The notes below the pieces were generated by a model. That model was not told where the DNA came from, did not search any database, and saw only the letters and a list, made by a program, of their open reading frames with translations. The translations under genes and the position numbers were made by a program. This document shows positions 1-9,208 of a stretch of DNA of 45,547 bases, one piece after another. This DNA comes from Stenotrophomonas bentonitica. Its GTDB lineage: Bacteria > Pseudomonadota > Gammaproteobacteria > Xanthomonadales > Xanthomonadaceae. Each line of letters opens with the position of its first letter. The first letter of the stretch is position 1. Location: NCBI RefSeq assembly GCF_002887735.1, contig NZ_PKQP01000014.1, positions 1-45,547 of the forward strand. The letters are read 5' to 3'.

Positions 1-810
<810 letters not shown>

Positions 811-813
<3 letters not shown>

Positions 814-1185
814 CAGCCCCTGGCTCTATGCGTCTGCGCTGGCAGGCGCATAGAGCTGATGACCCGGCAACGCGCACGCGCCGGCATACACAAAGGCCAC
901 GCTTTGCCGCACGCACGTCAGCTATTACCGCGAGCCTAAGCTGCGCCCCAAGCGAATCTGCGATGAGGCGTCCCATGGGCAGCACGGTACACGAAACAGC
1001 AAGTAGCGATGCTCGGGTTCGCTTGTACGCACTCAACGCGTCTGCGAGCCCGAGAGCTGCTTCAACCCAATCGCGGAAAACAAGGTGTGTCACGAAAGTA
1101 TCCCGTTTTTCAGAAGATTCGCACTCTCCGCCCATGCCGACGGGCGCCAACGAACTACGGCGTCTGCAGCCATGCCGGACCTTAC
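811..1185. other. non-coding stretch between convergent genes, with one hairpin
   Basis: No convincing gene in these 375 bases: short open frames here have no ribosome site or family features. The stretch separates the rightward czcA unit from the leftward RNase gene. The only clear structure is the hairpin at 823-856. Confidence 0.6.
823..856 (+). terminator. strong hairpin after the CDF-tail-like gene, possible terminator
   Basis: GCTCTATGCG and CGCATAGAGC form the outer stem, continued inward by CTGC/GCAG after a single T-G pair, with a GCTG loop: about 15 pairs, 12 bases after the stop. No U-tract follows, so intrinsic termination is uncertain; it may be a transcript-end stabiliser. Confidence 0.45.
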
Positions 1186-2586
1186 TCAGCCCGGGTCGAG
1201 ATCAATGTGCTGTAAGTACTCGGGGATGCATGCAGACCAATGCAGCTGCCGCTCAATGGCTAACCTCTGAGCGTCGGCAGCGTCTGGCTCTCCGTGTGTG
1301 ATGAAAACCCGCCGCGGAGTCGTCTGTGCCGTGCGCAGCCAGCTTAGAAGTTCATCGGCGTCGGCGTGGGCAGAAGCTGCTTCCACCTGTACCACCTCGG
1401 CACGTATCGGCACGTCCTGACCATAGATTCGCAGTAACTTGTCACCGCGCACCAATGCCGCCCCGCGCGTTCCCCCTGCCTGGAAGCCTGGCAAAAGGAT
1501 CATGTTGCGACAATCCGGGCCAAAGGCGATGAGATGATGAAGAATGCGTCCCCCGGTCAGCATTCCACTACCCGCGACGATGATCATAGGGCCTTGCCGA
1601 AGGTTGAGAGCCTTGGATTCCTCGATGCTATTGACGAGCCGGGTTGCCGCGTGCAACCGCTCCAGTGCGGCGTCATCCAGCAGATGTTCGTTTCTGTATT
1701 TCCCATAGAGCAAGGTGACGTCCTTTGCCATGGGGCTGTTCAAGTAGATCGGGGCGCGCGGAATCCGCCCTTCCGCCTGCAGGGTGGCGATCACGTGCAA
1801 CAAGAGCTGGGCGCGCCCCACCGCGAACGCCGGTATCATCACCACTCCACCCCGCCCGAGGGTGCGCCGGATCGGCTCGATAAGCAGGTCCGTCAAAGAC
1901 GTCGTCGGATGGCGCCGATTGCCGTATGTCGATTCGACCACGACCCAATCCGATGCCGGCAGCGCCCAGGGAGGGCGCATCACCGGATCGTTCGAACGAC
2001 CGACATCACCACTGAACGTGATGCGCCTGCCCCGATGGATCAGCGATACCGATGCGGCGCCAAGGATGTGTCCCTGTTTGCGAAACGTAGCCGTTACGCC
2101 AGGCACCGGTTCAAAGGGATCGGAAAAGTAGACGACGCGCATTAGATCCAGGCACCGTTGCGCATCCTCCTCGGTGTAGAGCGGCTCGGCCGGATGGTGT
2201 TTCGAGCTGCCACGCTGATTGGCGTGGCGCGCCTCCTCCTCCAGCAGGCGCGCGGCGTCGGGGAGAAGTGTCCTGCATAGATCCCGGGTGGCCGGTGTGC
2301 ACCACACGGATCCATGGAATCCCTGCTTCATCAGTCGTGGCAGATATCCGCTGTGATCCAGGTGCGCGTGGGTGAGCACCACCGCATCAATGGATGCGGG
2401 ATCCACCGGAAACGGTAGCCAGTTCCGCAATCGCAGCGGTTTGTATCCCTGGAAGAGCCCGCAATCCACCATGACGCGGGCGCCACCGGCCTCTATCAGG
2501 TAGCGTGAGCCGGTGACAGTATCCGTGCCGCCCAGGAACGAGACACTGAGGCGGGTTGCATCGTGAGGCGGATTGTTCACGTACAT
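1186..2586 (-). CDS. metallo-beta-lactamase/beta-CASP ribonuclease-like protein
   Basis: A 466-residue MBL-fold hydrolase of the beta-CASP RNA-processing group. Visible motifs: the zinc signature THAHLDHSGYLPRL near residue 72; FSGDVGRS with the bridging aspartate; a beta-CASP insert with VVMIPAFAVGRAQ; the histidine-bearing SGMLTGGRILHHL and AASAHADADELLSW motifs; and a C-terminal RMMBL-type ITHGEPDAA segment. Family members are zinc-dependent endo/exonucleases related to eukaryotic CPSF73. It lies 111 bases downstream of a universal stress gene on the same strand, so the two are probably co-transcribed from the Anr-like promoter near 3590. MBL RNases beside Usp genes are a known theme in proteobacterial low-oxygen clusters; the RNA target is unknown. 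The ATG at 2586 gives a start that lies directly before the MBL core. Confidence 0.88.
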   Translation of the reverse strand: MYVNNPPHDATRLSVSFLGGTDTVTGSRYLIEAGGARVMVDCGLFQGYKPLRLRNWLPFPVDPASIDAVVLTHAHLDHSGYLPRLMKQGFHGSVWCTPATRDLCRTLLPDAARLLEEEARHANQRGSSKHHPAEPLYTEEDAQRCLDLMRVVYFSDPFEPVPGVTATFRKQGHILGAASVSLIHRGRRITFSGDVGRSNDPVMRPPWALPASDWVVVESTYGNRRHPTTSLTDLLIEPIRRTLGRGGVVMIPAFAVGRAQLLLHVIATLQAEGRIPRAPIYLNSPMAKDVTLLYGKYRNEHLLDDAALERLHAATRLVNSIEESKALNLRQGPMIIVAGSGMLTGGRILHHLIAFGPDCRNMILLPGFQAGGTRGAALVRGDKLLRIYGQDVPIRAEVVQVEAASAHADADELLSWLRTAQTTPRRVFITHGEPDAADAQRLAIERQLHWSACIPEYLQHIDLDPG

Positions 2587-2697
2587 GGATCACCTGGGAG
2601 GGCGTTGGATCAGCCGTGCGGCAGGCCAAGCCGGCGTTGCTCGGCAGCCGATGCCCGGTACGGGAGAACTGGGTGGCCAGCGGGCTTCACGCCGATC

Positions 2698-3525
2698 TCA
2701 GTGGGCGAGAAATACTGGTATCGGACTGTGCCGGATCAGTGTGCGGGTAACGCCGCCAAACAGGAATTCCGAGGCACGGGATCTGCCGTAGCCGCCGGCG
2801 ACAATGCAATCGGCGCCGCTCTCCTTCACGAAGTTCAGTATGGCCGGTCCTGCTCCACCTTCCTCATAGCCGCGGTGCACAGGCGAGGCTGAGACGCCGT
2901 GGCGCTGTAGATGAGTCACCAGGCGCAGAGTCGCGTCTTTCTCCCTGCTGGGTTCGCCGGGACCGGCATCGATAGACAACAGGTGTACACGCTGTGCAGC
3001 GACAAGCAACGGCAAGGCATCATGGACCGCGCGAATGGATTCCCTCGTGCTTTTCCATGCAATTACAACGTCACGCGGCACCGCATCGCGTGCTTCCGGT
3101 GGCACGAGCAGCAGCGGCACGCCCGATTCCACCAGCAACGAGGAGACAAGCGTGTCCTCAATGCCGGGGTCATCGCGATGCAACCCCAAGATGGTCAGGT
3201 CAACGCATCGTGACTGAGGCATCACCTGATCCACAGGCCCCTCCCACACCCTCTCGTTCGCGGACACGAGCCAATCTACCCCTGCGCCCGCCAGCCGCTC
3301 CTCCAGCGACGTGGCAAGCATCCTGACCGTTTCCTTGGCCGGCTCGTGCAGAGCGGTGTAGACGGCAGGGTAGTACATCCAACCCGTCGCTACCGGCACA
3401 ACTACACTGGCCCCAGCCAGAGCTACCAGACGGCTCCCCTGCTCACGCGAAAGCGCCGTGGCCAGACCCAACGCCTGCTCGTGCAGGCGCCCCAAGACGA
3501 AGGGCAGCAGAATGTCGCAGTACAT
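2698..3525 (-). CDS. tandem-domain universal stress protein
   Basis: A 275-residue cytoplasmic protein with two UspA folds. The second domain ends in an ATP-binding-type motif, GGYGRSRASEFLFGGVTRTL, then SPIPVFLAH, the classic Usp C-terminus; the first has a degenerate version around GLHRDDPGIEDTLVSSLL. Tandem Usps are induced by starvation or oxygen limitation and often bind ATP. The gene reads leftward toward the beta-CASP RNase. Upstream are two Anr/Fnr-like boxes (3583-3596, 3616-3629); the nearer is centred about 64 bases before the ATG, so induction under low oxygen is a reasonable inference. No membrane segments. Identification as Usp is firm; the specific role is not known. Confidence 0.92.
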   Translation of the reverse strand: MYCDILLPFVLGRLHEQALGLATALSREQGSRLVALAGASVVVPVATGWMYYPAVYTALHEPAKETVRMLATSLEERLAGAGVDWLVSANERVWEGPVDQVMPQSRCVDLTILGLHRDDPGIEDTLVSSLLVESGVPLLLVPPEARDAVPRDVVIAWKSTRESIRAVHDALPLLVAAQRVHLLSIDAGPGEPSREKDATLRLVTHLQRHGVSASPVHRGYEEGGAGPAILNFVKESGADCIVAGGYGRSRASEFLFGGVTRTLIRHSPIPVFLAH

Positions 3526-3582
3526 GATCGGTCTCCCCGGGGTGAAGGAGTCGTTAGCTTGAGCCCCGCGCGACGAATGAAC

Positions 3583-3596
3583 TTGATCGAAGTCAA
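3583..3596. promoter_or_regulatory. Anr/Fnr-like box for the leftward usp-RNase unit
   Basis: TTGATCGAAGTCAA matches the Fnr/Anr consensus TTGAT-N4-ATCAA with one mismatch. It lies in the divergent region between the leftward usp and the rightward DUF4010 gene. A class II arrangement would place the leftward transcript start near 3548, before the ATG at 3525. Inferred from consensus only. Confidence 0.65.
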
Positions 3597-3615
3597 CGAA
3601 AGTTCCCCTGGATCG

Positions 3616-3629
3616 TTGACTTGGATCAA
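3616..3629. promoter_or_regulatory. Anr/Fnr-like box for the rightward DUF4010 unit
   Basis: TTGACTTGGATCAA matches TTGAT-N4-ATCAA with one mismatch and is 33 bases (about three helical turns) from the first box. Centred near 3622, it would give a class II start near 3664, upstream of the ATG at 3703, with an ACAAAT-like -10 at 3652-3657. Confidence 0.65.
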
Positions 3630-3702
3630 GTCATCCCGGGATTCGTTCTGGACAAATGCCCGAGCAGAATCGCCATTGACCGATTCCAGTGGGCAACCAA
3701 AA

Positions 3703-4955
3703 ATGCTGAGCATCGTCCAGGATCCGGCAGGCACCGCCGCGGGGCTGATTACCGCCTCTGTCGTGGGCGCCCTTGTTGGACTGGCCTGGCAGCGAGCAGG
3801 CGGGAGGATGGCGGCGGCCCACACGCGCTTTGGGGGCAGTGTTGTGCTTGCGCTGGTCGCGATCTCAGGCGGGTTGGGAGCGCTGCTGGGAGGCGCGGCG
3901 CTGGTAGCTGGCGCAGTGCTGCTGGGCCTGGCAGTCTGCCCTCGCCCACGACACTCCCAGGCAGCCGCGGCCAGTCTGATTGTGCTGCCTGCCCTGTATC
4001 TGGTAGGCGCCATTGCGGTAAGCGCACCTGCAACGGCGATCCTCGCCGGCAGTGCCATCCTGGTGATACTGGTTGGGGGCCCTGCCCTGATACGGAAGGT
4101 GAATGCGAAGGTTTCCAGCCGTGAGCTTCGGGACGTCGCAACGGTGCTGGTTGCTGGCTTTCTGATTCTTCCCTTGCTTCCAGACCGCACCGTCGACCCT
4201 TGGGAAGTCATCAACCCGAGTCGGCTCGGCACACTCATCGTGGCGCTGATGGCAGTCAGCGTCGGAGCGCACCTGGCGCTACGCCATCTGGGGCCCGGTC
4301 GGCCTTGGCCTTGACCGGCTTCGCCGGTGGGTTTGTCTCCAGTACCGCCACCATCGCGGCAATGGCGGACGGGGCGCGGTCGTCGCCCCGGCTGGCGCCT
4401 GCATTCGCAGGAGCAGCCTTGCTTTCCAACGTGGCCATGATTCTGCAGTTGGGCCTGGTAATGGGCACGCTGGCACCTGCATTACTCGCCTACAGCATGG
4501 TCCCGCTGGTCTGCTCGGCAATCGTGGCCATGGGGATAGCATTGGCATTCGGATGGCGGTCCTTGCTCAGTACCTCAGCGGTGTCCGGGCTGGCCATCGT
4601 GCGGCCATTCAAACCGTTGGCGATCGTGGTTTTTGTTGGGCTGATCGTCATTCTGCTTCTGGCAGCAAGTCTGCTGCGAGACTGGCTGGGTGACGAGAGC
4701 CTGCCCTGGACTCTGGGCATCTCCGGCATTGCCGACGTACATGCCGCCACCGCCTCTGCCGCCCAGATGGTTGGTGCGGAGCGGATCAGCAACGGTATCG
4801 CGATACAGGCGATCACCATCGCACTCGCGACCAACTCATTGCTGAAATGCTTGATCGCCGCGGCAAGGGGCGGATGGCGCTTCTCTGCTCCGTTGTTGAT
4901 CGGGACCAGCCTGATCGTCGGAACGTTCGCTGTGGCCGCCGGGCGTAGCGGGTGA
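3703..4955 (+). pseudogene. MgtC/SapB plus DUF4010 membrane protein, split by a frameshift
   Basis: Two overlapping frames together encode one ~415-residue integral membrane protein. The first part (ATG at 3703) has MgtC-like helices: GLITASVVGALVGLAWQRAGG, a degenerate form of the family start, then alternating hydrophobic segments. At about 4290-4310 the frame ends prematurely (HLGPGRPWP stop) while the -1 frame continues with LALTGFAGGFVSSTATIAAMADGA, the DUF4010 hallmark, through to 4955. A single missing base in the G/C run at about 4289-4296 explains it. Joined length fits the family. Function of DUF4010 proteins is unknown; MgtC relates to Mg limitation or membrane stress. Upstream ATGs before 3703 are unlikely because they overlap the Anr-like boxes. 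Either a real lesion or a homopolymer sequencing error. Confidence 0.82.
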
Positions 4956-4966
4956 TCGTCAACACC

Positions 4967-4980
4967 TTGACCCACGTCAA
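4967..4980. promoter_or_regulatory. Anr/Fnr-like box upstream of the second usp
   Basis: TTGACCCACGTCAA is a perfect palindrome of the TTGAC/GTCAA half-sites used by Fnr/Anr. Its centre is about 70 bases before the ATG at 5044; a class II start would fall near 5015, with GAGAAT at 5002-5007 as a possible -10. Confidence 0.65.
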
Positions 4981-5043
4981 TATCTCCGTGCAGGACTGGC
5001 GGAGAATGCGGGGCAACGCCGGCCTCTGTGTCCAACAGCCAAG

Positions 5044-5814
5044 ATGGATATTCTTGTCCCTTTGACGGATACGCCCGCTGATGCTTCTGCCATGCAGCTG
5101 GCAGCAGCGCTTGTCGGCGCCCGTGGCGGGCACATCACGCTGGTGCAGCCAGTGGAATCTCCCTTGCCCGACGTTGCACGCGCCGAAGTCCCGCCCAGAG
5201 TCGCCACGCTCTTGCGCCGGGTTGCGCAGTGGAGCGTTCCGCATGACATCCAGATCGAGGACGGGCGCGCGGAACGTCCTGTGGACGCGATTGCCCTGCG
5301 CGCACAGGGTTTCGACCAGGTGATAATGGCGTGCGCCGGACATGACCACGCCGAGCGCAGGCTGCAACATGCTCAGTTCTCTTCACTGGTTAGCCGATCC
5401 GGACGCCCCATCCTGGCATTGCCAGGGAGAACCCGTTTCGACGGAATCTTCAAGCGGGCCGTCATCGGCTGGAGTGCAACCCCCGAATCCGCTCGCGCGG
5501 CACATGATTTCCTGAGATTGGATTTCGCGTGTGCCCTTGTGGTTACCACCGTGGACGGAAGTGACCGGGTCAATGAACATGCTCAGGCGTTCATCAACAG
5601 TCTGATGCGGCAGGGGCGAGAAGCGATATTTACTCCCGTGTCGTCAGATGGGGGGAGCGTGGCTGAAGCGCTACTGGGCCACGCATTTGATAGCCAGGCG
5701 GATCTACTCGTCTGCGGCGCCTATGGCCATTCGCGCGCGCGCGAATGGCTGCTGGGGGGAACGACGAGGGAGCTCTTCGAGCGCACCCTCACGCCCCTGT
5801 TCCTGTCACGTTGA
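5044..5814 (+). CDS. tandem-domain universal stress protein
   Basis: A 256-residue soluble protein with two Usp domains: residues 1 to about 125 (MDILVPLTDTPADASAMQLA start, typical of Usp strand 1 and helix 1) and about 135 to 256, ending in GAYGHSRAREWLLGGTTREL and TLTPLFLSR, the nucleotide-binding and C-terminal strand motifs. It is the first gene of a rightward unit with the next usp and the DUF2238 gene. The Anr-like palindrome at 4967-4980 lies at a suitable distance for oxygen-dependent activation. The protein diverges from its two neighbours in the first domain, so these are old paralogues and not a recent duplication. The binding partner or ligand is unknown. Confidence 0.92.
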   Translation: MDILVPLTDTPADASAMQLAAALVGARGGHITLVQPVESPLPDVARAEVPPRVATLLRRVAQWSVPHDIQIEDGRAERPVDAIALRAQGFDQVIMACAGHDHAERRLQHAQFSSLVSRSGRPILALPGRTRFDGIFKRAVIGWSATPESARAAHDFLRLDFACALVVTTVDGSDRVNEHAQAFINSLMRQGREAIFTPVSSDGGSVAEALLGHAFDSQADLLVCGAYGHSRAREWLLGGTTRELFERTLTPLFLSR

Positions 5815-5834
5815 CGCACCAGGATGCCAGAGCC

Positions 5835-6674
5835 ATGTTGAAGGATATTCTTGTGCCTTTGTCAGACTCATCAGCAGATGACGCGGCCATCCGCTTCGCC
5901 GTCGAGATCGGCAGGTCGCAGGACGCGCGGGTGCGCATCATCGAAACGGTCGACCTGCCTCCGCCGGCGATCGGGACTGCTGATCCGACGCCCCGCGCAT
6001 CGTTCCTGGCTGCCCAGGACGCATGTCGGCGGGAGGCCTCGGAAAGAGCCTCAAGGATCAGGGCCAGAATCGCAGAGCACCCTGGTGTTTCCGTAGAAGT
6101 TCACGAAGCGGGCATTGAATCTCCTGCAGAGCTCGCCGCTCGACTGGCCTTCTCTGCGGATCTGGCCATTGTCGGGGGCTGGTCAGGATTCGCCAAGGCC
6201 GACCCAGCGGGCGTGGCCCTGTTCAATGCGCTGCTTTTTGACGCGGGAAGGCCCGTTGTGGTGGTGCCGCCGCATTGGCGGGCAAGCGACCACTCGTGTG
6301 CGATTGTGGGTTGGAAAGACACCCCAAACGCATGCCGCGCCCTGCACAGCGCGATCCCATTGCTACAGCAGGTGCAGACTGTCCTTCTGGTGGAGATATG
6401 CAGCCATTCGGACGAGATGGAGGGTGCTGCTGGCACTGTCACAGCTTCCCTCATTGAACACCTCCGGAGCTGGGGCATCGCCGCATCGGCCACCCGGCTG
6501 CTTGCCAGACACCGCCGTTCCAGCGAGGTCCTGCTCGATCACGCCCGCGCGACCAAGGCGACGTTGATCGTGGTTGGCGGATACGGACACTCCCGCCTGC
6601 GCGAGCGGACCATCGGAGGGATGACGATGGAGCTATTGCAGGGGGCGACCATTCCGGTCCTTTATGCCCATTGA
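5835..6674 (+). CDS. tandem-domain universal stress protein
   Basis: A 279-residue double Usp protein. I place the start at the ATG at 5835 because it opens with MLKDILVPLSDSSADDAAIRFA, the canonical Usp first strand; the frame extends further upstream but would overlap the preceding usp. The C-terminal domain carries GGYGHSRLRERTIGGMTMELL and ends GATIPVLYAH. The first domain's corresponding loop (GGWSGFAKADPAGVALFNALLF) is degenerate. It follows the previous usp by 20 bases and overlaps the DUF2238 gene by 11 bases, so the three are almost certainly one operon. It is inferred to act in the same low-oxygen or stationary-phase stress response. Confidence 0.92.
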   Translation: MLKDILVPLSDSSADDAAIRFAVEIGRSQDARVRIIETVDLPPPAIGTADPTPRASFLAAQDACRREASERASRIRARIAEHPGVSVEVHEAGIESPAELAARLAFSADLAIVGGWSGFAKADPAGVALFNALLFDAGRPVVVVPPHWRASDHSCAIVGWKDTPNACRALHSAIPLLQQVQTVLLVEICSHSDEMEGAAGTVTASLIEHLRSWGIAASATRLLARHRRSSEVLLDHARATKATLIVVGGYGHSRLRERTIGGMTMELLQGATIPVLYAH

Positions 6675-7374
6675 GTACCCCCAACGCCAGGATCGTGCCT
6701 CGGCAGCGGCGAAAGGCAGATTGGGGAGCACGCAGTCGGACTCCTGGCGCTTCGCGCTGTTCTGCCTTGGAATCTACATAGGGTGCTGGCTGCTTGCCGC
6801 AGTCGAACCCTACCACCGGCGCGACTGGTTGCTGGAGAATCTGCTGGTATTCATCGCCATTCCCTACGTTGTCTTCCAGCAGTGGAAGCGCCCGTTCCGG
6901 CCCGCAACCAATGTCTCGCTTCTGCTTTTTCTGTGCCTGCATGCCGTGGGCGCTCATTTTACGTACTCGGAAGTCCCTTACGACGCTTGGGCGCAGAAAC
7001 TTGCGGGCTACAGGATCACCGACCTGTTCGGCTGGGATCGCAACCCTTTCGACAGACTCGTTCACCTCGCCTACGGCGTATTGGTCTTTCCCGCGGCGAG
7101 AGAGCTCTACGCAAGGCGTGCTGTGGCCAGCGAGCTGACGCTGACCCTGATTGCCACTCAGTTCATCGTCGCCACGTCCGCTGCCTATGAACTGATCGAA
7201 TGGGGCGCGGTTCTGGTGGTCGACCAGGACCTTGGAATGGCTTATCTCGGCATCCAGGGCGACGTGTGGGATGCGCACAAGGATGTGCTGTTGGCGTCGG
7301 CTGGAGCGATCATCAGCGCGGTGGGTGCCAGCGTACGGCACGCCACGTCTGCTCACTCCCGGTCGTCGGACTGA
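6664..7374 (+). CDS. DUF2238 (YjdF-like) integral membrane protein
   Basis: A 236-residue multi-pass inner-membrane protein matching the DUF2238 family in layout: paired hydrophobic helices, a conserved THFTYSEVP-like loop (here GAHFTYSEVPYDAW), then NPFDRLVHLAYGVL, AAYELIEWGAVLV and GDVWDAHKDVLLASAGA. The family's function is not established. Its start overlaps the upstream usp by 11 bases, implying translational coupling. The 3' end overlaps the convergent bigR gene by 22 bases, so the two operons abut without a terminator. The membership is confident; the role in stress or metal tolerance is only suggested by location. Confidence 0.88.
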   Translation: MPIEYPQRQDRASAAAKGRLGSTQSDSWRFALFCLGIYIGCWLLAAVEPYHRRDWLLENLLVFIAIPYVVFQQWKRPFRPATNVSLLLFLCLHAVGAHFTYSEVPYDAWAQKLAGYRITDLFGWDRNPFDRLVHLAYGVLVFPAARELYARRAVASELTLTLIATQFIVATSAAYELIEWGAVLVVDQDLGMAYLGIQGDVWDAHKDVLLASAGAIISAVGASVRHATSAHSRSSD

Positions 7375-7652
7375 TCCACGCAGAAGATCCTGTGCATGGC
7401 AACCAGCATCGCCTCAACGCGGCTGTCATTGATGCGATAGAAGACTGAACGTGACTCTCGCCGGGTCGTCACCAGATGCCGTTGACGCAGTTCGGCGAGC
7501 TGCTGGGAAAGGGCCGGCTGTCGGATGCCGGTGGCCTCCTCGAGGGCGCCGACGGTCGACTCCCCTTGGGACAGCTGACAAAGCAACAGCAGACGCGACG
7601 GCGTGGCCATGAAGCGCAGCAACTCGGCCACTTCAGGCGCCCGTTCCTTCAT
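7353..7652 (-). CDS. bigR: BigR/SqrR-type ArsR-family persulfide-responsive repressor
   Basis: A winged-helix ArsR/SmtB repressor of about 99 residues from the ATG at 7652; alternative non-ATG starts as far as 7754 are possible because no strong ribosome site decides. The recognition helix is IRQPALSQQLAEL and the wing RRESRSVFYRI. Cys25 (LLLLCQL) and Cys91 (HRIFCVD) are 66 residues apart, exactly the spacing of Cys42 and Cys108 in Xylella BigR, which form a disulfide or polysulfide bridge on exposure to sulfide and release DNA. Divergent from a persulfide dioxygenase and membrane proteins, the same gene set as the published bigR operon. It likely represses itself and that operon via the palindrome at 7770-7790. 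Confidence 0.88.
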   Translation of the reverse strand: MKERAPEVAELLRFMATPSRLLLLCQLSQGESTVGALEEATGIRQPALSQQLAELRQRHLVTTRRESRSVFYRINDSRVEAMLVAMHRIFCVDQSDDRE

Positions 7653-7769
7653 GTCGGCCAGGTTGTTGGCGGTGAGGCGGTTGGTCAAGAGCGGTTCACC
7701 AGAAAGGAGAGCTAGAGCGTACCTGTTAATCCGCACGCCAGCTGAACCGGCCAAAGGACACGAAGCGGC

Positions 7770-7790
7770 ACTTACATAGTTTACGTAAGT
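7770..7790. promoter_or_regulatory. candidate BigR operator in the divergent promoter
   Basis: ACTTAC and GTAAGT form an inverted repeat with nine bases between, containing a TTACGTAA palindrome, in an AT-rich stretch (about 7770-7810) that contrasts with the GC-rich surroundings. It lies between bigR and the dioxygenase gene and would overlap their promoters, as known for BigR. Confidence 0.6.
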
Positions 7791-7829
7791 ATGTATTAAT
7801 ATCCATCATACAACCACCGGGAGCGAGTC

Positions 7830-8771
7830 GTGAACAGGCCTGTCGTCGTCGATTCTTCATTGGAGAGAGCTCAAAACATCGTGCGTGAAGCGCGAGGTGG
7901 CCACACGCCTTCGCCTTGCGTGAAGACGTTCTTCGACCCCGCCACCTTTACGGCCAGCCACGTGGTACGCGACCCCCGGTCTTCGGCGTGCGCCATCATC
8001 GACAGCGTTCTTGATTTCGATATGCCCTCTGGACGCACCTCGACCGACTCCGCCGCGGCGCTGGTCCAGTACATTCATGACGAAGGGCTGCAGGTTCAGT
8101 GGCTGCTGGAAACGCATGCCCACGCCGATCACCTTTCCGCTGCACCGTGGTTGCAGCGGCGGGTCGGCGGAACGCTTGCCATTGGCGAGCACATCACCGG
8201 CGTGCAGGACACCTTCGGCAAGGTTTTCAACGCTGGCAAGGAGTTCAAGCGCGACGGGAGCCAATTCGACCATCTGTTTGCCGATGGCGCGGAGTTCACC
8301 GTTGGGAATCTCCAGGCAACTGCCTTGCACGTGCCAGGCCACACCCCTGCGTGCATGGCCTACGTCATCGGGGATGCGGTCTTTCCGGGCGACACTCTGT
8401 TCATGCCGGACTACGGCACGGCCCGCTGCGACTTCCCCGGTGGCTCGGCCCGCCAGCTCTATCGCTCCATCCAACGTCTACTGGCCCTGCCGGATGACGC
8501 CCGGGTGTTCCTCTGCCACGACTACAAGGCCACGGGCCGGGATCGGTTCGCATGGGAAACCACCATGGGCGCGGAACGAACCGCGAATATCCATGTGCAT
8601 CAAGGTGTGACGGAGGACATGTTCGTGGAGATGCGTGAGAGCCGCGACGCGACGCTCCCCATGCCGCGCCTGATCCTGCCCTCAGTGCAGGTCAACATGC
8701 GCGCGGGCCATCTGCCCGACCCGGATGACAACGGGGTGCGCTACCTCAAACTGCCGGTGGACCTGCTATGA
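7830..8771 (+). CDS. blh: persulfide dioxygenase (ETHE1/Blh-like MBL-fold)
   Basis: A 313-residue metallo-beta-lactamase-fold enzyme beginning at a GTG preceded by GGGAGC. Iron-ligand motifs are all visible: ETHAHADHLSAAPWL, HVPGHTPACM, PGDTLFMPDYGTARCDFPGG and FLCHDY. The PDYGTARCDFPGGSA stretch is characteristic of the sulfur dioxygenase group, which oxidises glutathione persulfide to sulfite. The long C-terminal part (ILPSVQVNMRAGHLP) matches the Blh subtype. It heads an operon with YeeE/YedE, DUF442 and TauE proteins, consistent with converting sulfide-derived persulfide to sulfite and exporting it. Regulated, by inference, by the adjacent BigR. Confidence 0.93.
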   Translation: MNRPVVVDSSLERAQNIVREARGGHTPSPCVKTFFDPATFTASHVVRDPRSSACAIIDSVLDFDMPSGRTSTDSAAALVQYIHDEGLQVQWLLETHAHADHLSAAPWLQRRVGGTLAIGEHITGVQDTFGKVFNAGKEFKRDGSQFDHLFADGAEFTVGNLQATALHVPGHTPACMAYVIGDAVFPGDTLFMPDYGTARCDFPGGSARQLYRSIQRLLALPDDARVFLCHDYKATGRDRFAWETTMGAERTANIHVHQGVTEDMFVEMRESRDATLPMPRLILPSVQVNMRAGHLPDPDDNGVRYLKLPVDLL

Positions 8772-9208
8772 CCCTCCCCTCTTTGGCGTGGTACTGGCCC
8801 GTCATCGGCGGCCTGATGATCGGTACGGCAGCGGGTGGATTTCTGCTGCTGACCGGTCGCATTGCCGGCGTCTCCGGCTTGCTTGCAAACACTCTTGGCC
8901 TGTCGTCCGCTGGCGACCGCTCCTTGTCGGCCCTGTTCCTGGCAGGGCTGCTGGTGGCGTCCGGGCTGGCGCTCGCGGTCAAGCCCATTTCGCTGCCGTC
9001 GCTTTCAATCTCCGCTACGCCGTTGTTGGTGTTGGCCGGGCTGCTGGTCGGCTTTGGAACCCGCCTCGGATCTGGCTGCACGAGCGGTCACGGCGTTTGC
9101 GGCCTGGCCAGGCTGTCACCACGCTCCATGGTTGCCACGGGCGTTTTCATGCTCATGGGCATGGCGACCGTGGCGGTTGTCCGCATGATGATCGGAGGCG
9201 GAACATGA
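8768..9208 (+). CDS. YeeE/YedE-family (DUF395) membrane protein, first half
   Basis: A 146-residue inner-membrane protein with about four helices. It carries the family signature GFGTRLGSGCTSGHGVCGLARLSPRS, including the conserved cysteines thought to relay sulfur species such as thiosulfate in YeeE. Its start overlaps the dioxygenase stop (ATGA) and its own stop overlaps the next half. Single-chain YeeE homologues contain both halves, so this and the next protein probably form a heterodimer. The transported sulfur compound is unproven. Confidence 0.9.
   Translation: MTLPSLAWYWPVIGGLMIGTAAGGFLLLTGRIAGVSGLLANTLGLSSAGDRSLSALFLAGLLVASGLALAVKPISLPSLSISATPLLVLAGLLVGFGTRLGSGCTSGHGVCGLARLSPRSMVATGVFMLMGMATVAVVRMMIGGGT

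Noticed and set aside
4286..4300. Programmed -1 ribosomal frameshift in the DUF4010 gene
   Set aside because: The direction would fit, but CTG GGG CCC GGT does not form an X XXY YYZ slippery heptamer; re-pairing on GCC would mismatch, and no conserved downstream structure was seen. A one-base loss is simpler.
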